DNA of 10,225 bases from an uncultured Verrucomicrobiota bacterium (lineage in GTDB: Bacteria; Verrucomicrobiota; Verrucomicrobiia; Limisphaerales; UBA1096): the NCBI GenBank assembly GCA_913050205.1, contig CAJXAU010000030.1:1-10225 (forward strand), given 5' to 3'. The translations under genes were made by a program, and so were the position numbers. Every line of letters starts with the position of its first letter. Positions within the stretch are counted from its first letter, which is position 1. Shown here one piece after another: positions 7,279-10,225 of the stretch. The notes beneath the pieces were generated by a model, which saw only the letters and a program-made list of their open reading frames with translations, searched no databases and was not told the DNA's origin.

Positions 7279-7395
7279 CGAGCTGAAATATAGACACCCA
7301 GCCTATCGCTTGGCCAAGCGGGAGACAAGGGCCGGCGCTTGGCCAAGCGGTATTTTTTTGTGGTCGCCTTGGCCAAGCTCACCGACATTGGGGGG
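7279..7395. promoter_or_regulatory. Divergent promoter region with three palindromes
   Basis: This 117-base gap lies between the TAXI gene (leftward) and the response-regulator gene (rightward, GTG start at 7396). It holds three perfect CTTGGCCAAG cores at 7309-7318, 7338-7347 and 7368-7377, spaced 29 and 30 bases. The middle copy is followed after two bases by TATTTTTTT. I see no clear sigma-70 or sigma-54 (GG-N10-GC type) promoter. Confidence 0.5.
7307..7379. repeat. Cluster of three palindromes, 29- and 30-base spacing
   Basis: Copies: CGCTTGGCCAAGCG at 7307-7320, CGCTTGGCCAAGCG at 7336-7349 and GCCTTGGCCAAGCT at 7366-7379. The first two are identical full 14-base palindromes; the third keeps only the 10-base core plus one flank. 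All are non-coding if the downstream gene starts at 7396. Confidence 0.9.
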
Positions 7396-8793
7396 GTGAC
7401 GGAGACAGCCCTGAAAGGCGCAAACGTGCTGGTGCTGGAGGACGAACTGCTGCTGCGCAGACAAGTGGCGGCAGCCCTTGAGCAACACGAGGCCGACGTG
7501 ACCGCCGTCGGCACCGTCGATGAGGCTCGGCGATTGATCGCCGACCTGCCGTTCGACTTTGCGCTGATAGACGTCAACCTGCCTGACGGACTGGGCACCG
7601 ACCTACTCCGTGAAGGGCTCTTCTCACCCAACACAGCCGTGGTCGTCTGCACGGCGGAGGGCGGGGTGCAGGGCGCAGTCGAGGCCATCCACAATGGCGC
7701 GCAGGATTACCTTCAAAAACCGGTCGATCCAAACGTGCTGCCAATGATCCTGCAGCGTGCCAAGGCCAGCCGCCAGACTGCCCGCCTTGCCGAGCACGAA
7801 CGCCGACAGCCGGACGCTACCGGTGAACAGATTTTCTTTGGTGAGGCGCTGTCCGGTTTTCGGCTCCAACTCGAAAAGATCATCGCAGCAGACGAGCGAC
7901 TCGGCACCCGGCTACCGCCGGTGTTGATTGAGGGCGAAACCGGCACCGGCAAAACCAGTATCGCCCGCTGGCTGCACCACAATGGCCCACGCGCCGCCGG
8001 GCCGTTGGTCGAGGTGAACTGCCCTGCCCTGCCGGAGAGTCTGGCCGAGTCGGAATTGTTCGGACACGAGCGCGGCGCGTTCACCGACGCCAAGACGGCG
8101 CGCATGGGGCTGTTTGAGGCGGCCAAGGGCGGCACGCTGTTCCTCGATGAACTGGCCAGCCTGTCGCTTGGTCTGCAGGCCAAGGTGCTCAAAGCGATCG
8201 AGGATCGGCGAATCCGGAGACTGGGTGGCAACCGGGAAATCGAGGTCGACGTGCGCATTATCGCCGCAAGCAACCGCGACCTTGGCCAAGCGGTGGCGGC
8301 GGATGAATTCCGGGATGATCTGCATCATCGGCTCAGTTTATTCCGGCTCGTCATCCCGCCGCTGCGCGATCGCGGAAACGACATCCTGAAACTGGCGGAA
8401 CATCTGCTGATGCAGCTCTGCCAGCGACACCGTGTTGCGCCGAAGCCGATTAGCACAGCCGGCCGGGCGCGGCTGTTGGGTCACGCTTGGCACGGGAACG
8501 TCCGCGAACTCAGCCACGAACTGGAAAGAACGATCGTGTTCGAGGATGGGGACGAATGGGAATTTGCCGCCCTGCCCGGCGGAGGCGAACTCCCCAAAAA
8601 AAGCAGTTCCGGCAACGAGTTGCTCAATGCGGAGTTCGAATTTCCGCAGGAAGGGTTTTCACTCGAGGGCACCATCAACGAGATCATCCAGCGTGCAATC
8701 GACCAATCCGGAGGCAACGTTTCCGCCGCCGCACGACTCCTCGGCGTCCCGCGCGACTACATTCGCTATCGCCAAAAAAACGGCGAAAAATAA
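7396..8793 (+). CDS. Sigma-54-type response regulator (REC-AAA+-Fis HTH)
   Basis: The 465-residue protein has the three domains of an NtrC-class transcription activator. The receiver domain (8-125) has the acidic pair E15/D16, phosphoacceptor D59 in ALIDVNLPDG, T86 and K108 in LQKPVD. The AAA+ domain (about 146-380) has Walker A GETGTGKT (180-187), the sigma-54 contact loop as GAFTDA (227-232), Walker B TLFLDE (247-252) and the arginine-finger region FRDDLHHRL (305-313). The C-terminal Fis-type helix-turn-helix (about 424-460) includes NVSAAARLLGVPRDYIRYR. The usual loop is GAFTGA, so the Gly-to-Asp change may affect sigma-54 contact. The frame stays open to a TTG at 7339, but that codon lies inside a palindrome and would add residues not needed by the receiver fold. 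The GTG at 7396, preceded by a run of G, is preferred. No histidine kinase gene is in view. A palindrome at 8281 is read as LGQA. Confidence 0.93.
   Translation: MTETALKGANVLVLEDELLLRRQVAAALEQHEADVTAVGTVDEARRLIADLPFDFALIDVNLPDGLGTDLLREGLFSPNTAVVVCTAEGGVQGAVEAIHNGAQDYLQKPVDPNVLPMILQRAKASRQTARLAEHERRQPDATGEQIFFGEALSGFRLQLEKIIAADERLGTRLPPVLIEGETGTGKTSIARWLHHNGPRAAGPLVEVNCPALPESLAESELFGHERGAFTDAKTARMGLFEAAKGGTLFLDELASLSLGLQAKVLKAIEDRRIRRLGGNREIEVDVRIIAASNRDLGQAVAADEFRDDLHHRLSLFRLVIPPLRDRGNDILKLAEHLLMQLCQRHRVAPKPISTAGRARLLGHAWHGNVRELSHELERTIVFEDGDEWEFAALPGGGELPKKSSSGNELLNAEFEFPQEGFSLEGTINEIIQRAIDQSGGNVSAAARLLGVPRDYIRYRQKNGEK
8281..8290. repeat. Palindrome CTTGGCCAAG inside the response-regulator gene
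   Basis: A perfect core followed by CGG, read as Leu-Gly-Gln-Ala (residues 296-299) between ASNRDL and the FRDDLHHRL motif. In NtrC-class proteins this linker has the same length (for example NRDL, six to seven residues, then FREDL), so the copy occupies native sequence rather than an insertion. Confidence 0.88.
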
Positions 8794-8803
8794 AACCCAA
8801 CGG

Positions 8804-9409
8804 TTAAACGATTTTCCGAACCTGTCTCAGTACGTATTTACCGAGTAGATCGGTCTCGAGATTGACCGCGTCTCCGACCTCGCGTGTGCGTAAGTTGGTC
8901 ACCTTTCGCGTGTGCGGGATGATCCACACGGCAAAGCCGCGCTTCCGCAACTTTGCCACCGTAAGACTGATACCATCCACCGCAACCGATCCCTTCGGCA
9001 CGAAGCCGTTCATCAACCCTGCCGGCGTGTCCACATCCAGCAACCAGTCCTTACCCAGTTTTTCCCACTTACGAATTTTCCCCACGGCATCGACATGCCC
9101 CGTGACGAAATGCCCCCCCATCCGTTGGCCAAGCGCCAGCGCGCGCTCGAGATTCACCACCGAACCACGCTTCAACGTGCTCAGGTTGGTCACGTCCCAG
9201 CTTTCCCGCAGCAGATTAAACTCAAATCCCTTCGCCTTGCCACGCCGCAAGACCTTTGTCGCGGTTAGGCAACAACCGTTCACCGCGATGCTGTCACCGA
9301 CCTGCGTGTCGCCAAGACACACGTCGGCACTCACCGCGAGCGTGACAGAATCGGAGCCATGCTCGATCGCGGTGATCTTCCCTGTTTCTTCAACCAGTCC
9401 AGTGAACAT
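8804..9409 (-). CDS. ribE: Riboflavin synthase alpha subunit
   Basis: This enzyme joins two molecules of 6,7-dimethyl-8-ribityllumazine to give riboflavin and a pyrimidinedione, the last step of riboflavin synthesis in the cytoplasm. The 201-residue protein has the expected length and two tandem lumazine-binding barrels. It opens with the hallmark MFTGLVEE. Domain 1 has VNGCCLTAT (43-51) and the segment ending NLERAL; domain 2 begins GGHFVTGHVD (98-107) and has the paralogous VAVDGISLTV (142-151). The domain junction, normally an Ala-rich stretch before GGH, reads ALALGQRMGGH because a palindrome copy lies there (9124-9133). The gene starts six bases after the ribD stop, so the two are surely co-transcribed. 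In some nomenclatures this gene is called ribC or ribB. The stop lies ten bases from that of the convergent regulator gene. Confidence 0.95.
   Translation of the reverse strand: MFTGLVEETGKITAIEHGSDSVTLAVSADVCLGDTQVGDSIAVNGCCLTATKVLRRGKAKGFEFNLLRESWDVTNLSTLKRGSVVNLERALALGQRMGGHFVTGHVDAVGKIRKWEKLGKDWLLDVDTPAGLMNGFVPKGSVAVDGISLTVAKLRKRGFAVWIIPHTRKVTNLRTREVGDAVNLETDLLGKYVLRQVRKIV
9124..9133. repeat. Palindrome copy with one mismatch inside ribE
   Basis: GTTGGCCAAG followed by CGC; only the first base departs from the core. On the minus strand it is read as Leu-Gly-Gln-Arg (93-96), just before the conserved GGHFVTGHVD of the second domain. Confidence 0.75.
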
Positions 9410-9415
9410 GGCGTG

Positions 9416-10225
9416 TCATGCGCTGCCGATGCGCGCGGTGAGCATCAGGTCGGGGCCAAGATTTCGCCAGCGGATTTTTTCCAGCGGCAACCCGGCCGCC
9501 AGGGACAGCCCATCGCCGGCCACCCCGGTGCGTGCATCGCGTCCGCCAACAATTTTGGGTGCATAAAAAAAAGCTACTTGATTCACAAGGCCGGCCTCGA
9601 CGAATGCGGCGTTGGTTTCGCCTCCGCCCTCGACCAAGAGGCTCGTGACGTTCTGCTTGGCCAAGCGCTTGATCAGCGGCCTCAATGAAAAACCCCGCTT
9701 GGCCAAGCGACAGGTCATCACCTCACACTTGGCCTTGAGCTTGGCCAAGCGCTTGGCCGGAGCATCGGCCGAGACGACCACGGTTGTGTCCGGGGCCAAC
9801 TCGCCGTTGAGCACCTTGGCATCGAGAGGCGTCCGGGCACGAGGATCGAGCACGATGCGGCGCAACTCAGGGCCTCGCCGCTCCGCGCTAGGCCGCCGGA
9901 CATCTCGCACGTTCAGCGAGGGGTCATCCGCGAGTATGGTGTTGACGCCCACCAAAATGGCATCGGCCTCATGCCGCAGCCTCATCCCCTCCCGCCGGGC
10001 CAACGGGCCGGTGATCCATTTGGACTCGCCGCTTGCCGTTGCAATTTTACCGTCCAGCGTCATCGCCGCCTTCATCGTCACCCACGGCAGGCCGGTCGAG
10101 ACCCAGTGGTTGAACGCCACGTTCAATTCCGCTGACCGGTCGGCTAGCAACCCTCGCTTGACGGCCACCCCTTTACTCCGGAGTTTTTGAAACGCCCGCC
10201 CCGCGTGGTTTGGGTTCGGGTCCGT
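9416..10225 (-). CDS. ribD: Bifunctional riboflavin protein RibD, reductase domain, 5' end outside the window
   Basis: RibD deaminates and then reduces the pyrimidine intermediate in early riboflavin synthesis. The visible 269 residues hold the end of the deaminase domain and the complete NADPH-dependent reductase domain. The open frame runs to the right edge and there reads TDPNPNHAGRAFQKLRSKGV, the DPNP...G...L...G motif at the end of RibD deaminase domains, so the gene is not a lone reductase and the GTG at 10168 is not its start. Reductase features are KAAMTLDGKIAT (about 52-63), SGESKWITG (64-72), ADAILVGVNTILADDPSLN and LVEGGGETNAAFVEAGLV (about 197-214). The domain ends normally and the stop is six bases before ribE. 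Three exact palindromes at 9656, 9698 and 9740 are read as RLAK and give the linker an unusual run of Lys/Arg/Leu. No FMN riboswitch is visible; it would lie upstream, beyond the window. Confidence 0.94.
   Translation of the reverse strand, partial: TDPNPNHAGRAFQKLRSKGVAVKRGLLADRSAELNVAFNHWVSTGLPWVTMKAAMTLDGKIATASGESKWITGPLARREGMRLRHEADAILVGVNTILADDPSLNVRDVRRPSAERRGPELRRIVLDPRARTPLDAKVLNGELAPDTTVVVSADAPAKRLAKLKAKCEVMTCRLAKRGFSLRPLIKRLAKQNVTSLLVEGGGETNAAFVEAGLVNQVAFFYAPKIVGGRDARTGVAGDGLSLAAGLPLEKIRWRNLGPDLMLTARIGSA
9651..9761. repeat. Palindrome array in ribD: three exact copies with 42-base period
   Basis: Exact cores are at 9656-9665, 9698-9707 and 9740-9749, each exactly 42 bases (14 codons) apart and all read as Leu-Ala-Lys on the minus strand. 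Two partial copies, CTTGGCCTTG at 9728-9737 and CTTGGCCGGA at 9752-9761, flank the third core at 12 bases on either side. The copy at 9696-9709 is the full CGCTTGGCCAAGCG form. Confidence 0.9.

Noticed and set aside
7283..7300. A -10-like TATATT on the minus strand just before the TAXI gene
   Set aside because: It lies only about 17 bases before the start codon and has no fitting -35 partner at a normal distance.
19..9761. The palindromes as CRISPR repeats or insertion-sequence ends
   Set aside because: Spacing is irregular on the large scale, copies fall within conserved genes without insertions, there are no unique spacers of fixed length, and no transposase or cas gene is present.
9416..10168. 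A stand-alone reductase gene starting at the GTG at 10168
   Set aside because: The frame continues to the window edge and reads the DPNP motif of the RibD deaminase domain, so the gene is a two-domain ribD cut by the edge.

Overview
The window reads as a stretch of ordinary chromosome from a GC-rich bacterium. It is gene-dense (roughly 95% coding) with gaps of at most about 120 bases, and shows no tRNA, rRNA, CRISPR array, transposase, integrase or phage gene. The organism is not named by any marker here. The mix of a large ankyrin-repeat protein, a secreted protein of a type I associate with Planctomycetes and Verrucomicrobia, a Glu-rich exported coiled-coil protein and a two-domain ribD followed by ribE points tentatively to the Planctomycetes-Verrucomicrobia-Chlamydiae group. 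Of these I lean to Verrucomicrobiota, as an inference only.

Layout from left to right: a 5'-truncated ankyrin-repeat protein (+, to 1210); a PLP-dependent sugar aminotransferase of the DegT/DnrJ/EryC1/StrS family (-, 1298-2434). A rightward set follows: a secreted protein of unknown function (2527-3390), a small TPR protein (3464-3874), a methylthioribose-1-phosphate isomerase family protein, MtnA (3890-4996), and an exported Glu-rich coiled-coil protein (5066-5860). Next is a membrane-anchored TAXI-family solute-binding protein (-, 5866-7278), divergent from a sigma-54-type response regulator (+, best start 7396, to 8793). The right end is a leftward riboflavin pair, ribD (truncated by the window edge) then ribE (8804-9409). 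The genes do not form one pathway. The clear functional units are ribD-ribE, possibly TPR-mtnA, and the divergent TAXI/response-regulator pair, which could be a sensing module.

The striking signal is not a gene. A short perfect palindrome, CTTGGCCAAG, usually extended to CGCTTGGCCAAGCG, occurs 12 times exactly and 3 more times with one end mismatch. About 0.01 copies of a given 10-mer would be expected in 10 kb of random sequence. Five copies are packed into the two divergent promoter gaps (2456-2500 and 7307-7379), at spacings of 29-31 bases. The others lie inside genes, where they are read as Leu-Gly-Gln-(Ala) or Leu-Ala-Lys and fit the protein families without visible insertions. In ribD three exact copies sit exactly 42 bases apart. 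It resembles in kind, not in sequence, the HIP1 palindrome of cyanobacteria, and may be a genome-wide signal for a DNA-binding protein or a methyltransferase.

A second notable structure is the ankyrin gene, built from three tandem blocks of four ankyrin repeats with a 127-residue (381-base) period that is still visible in the DNA.
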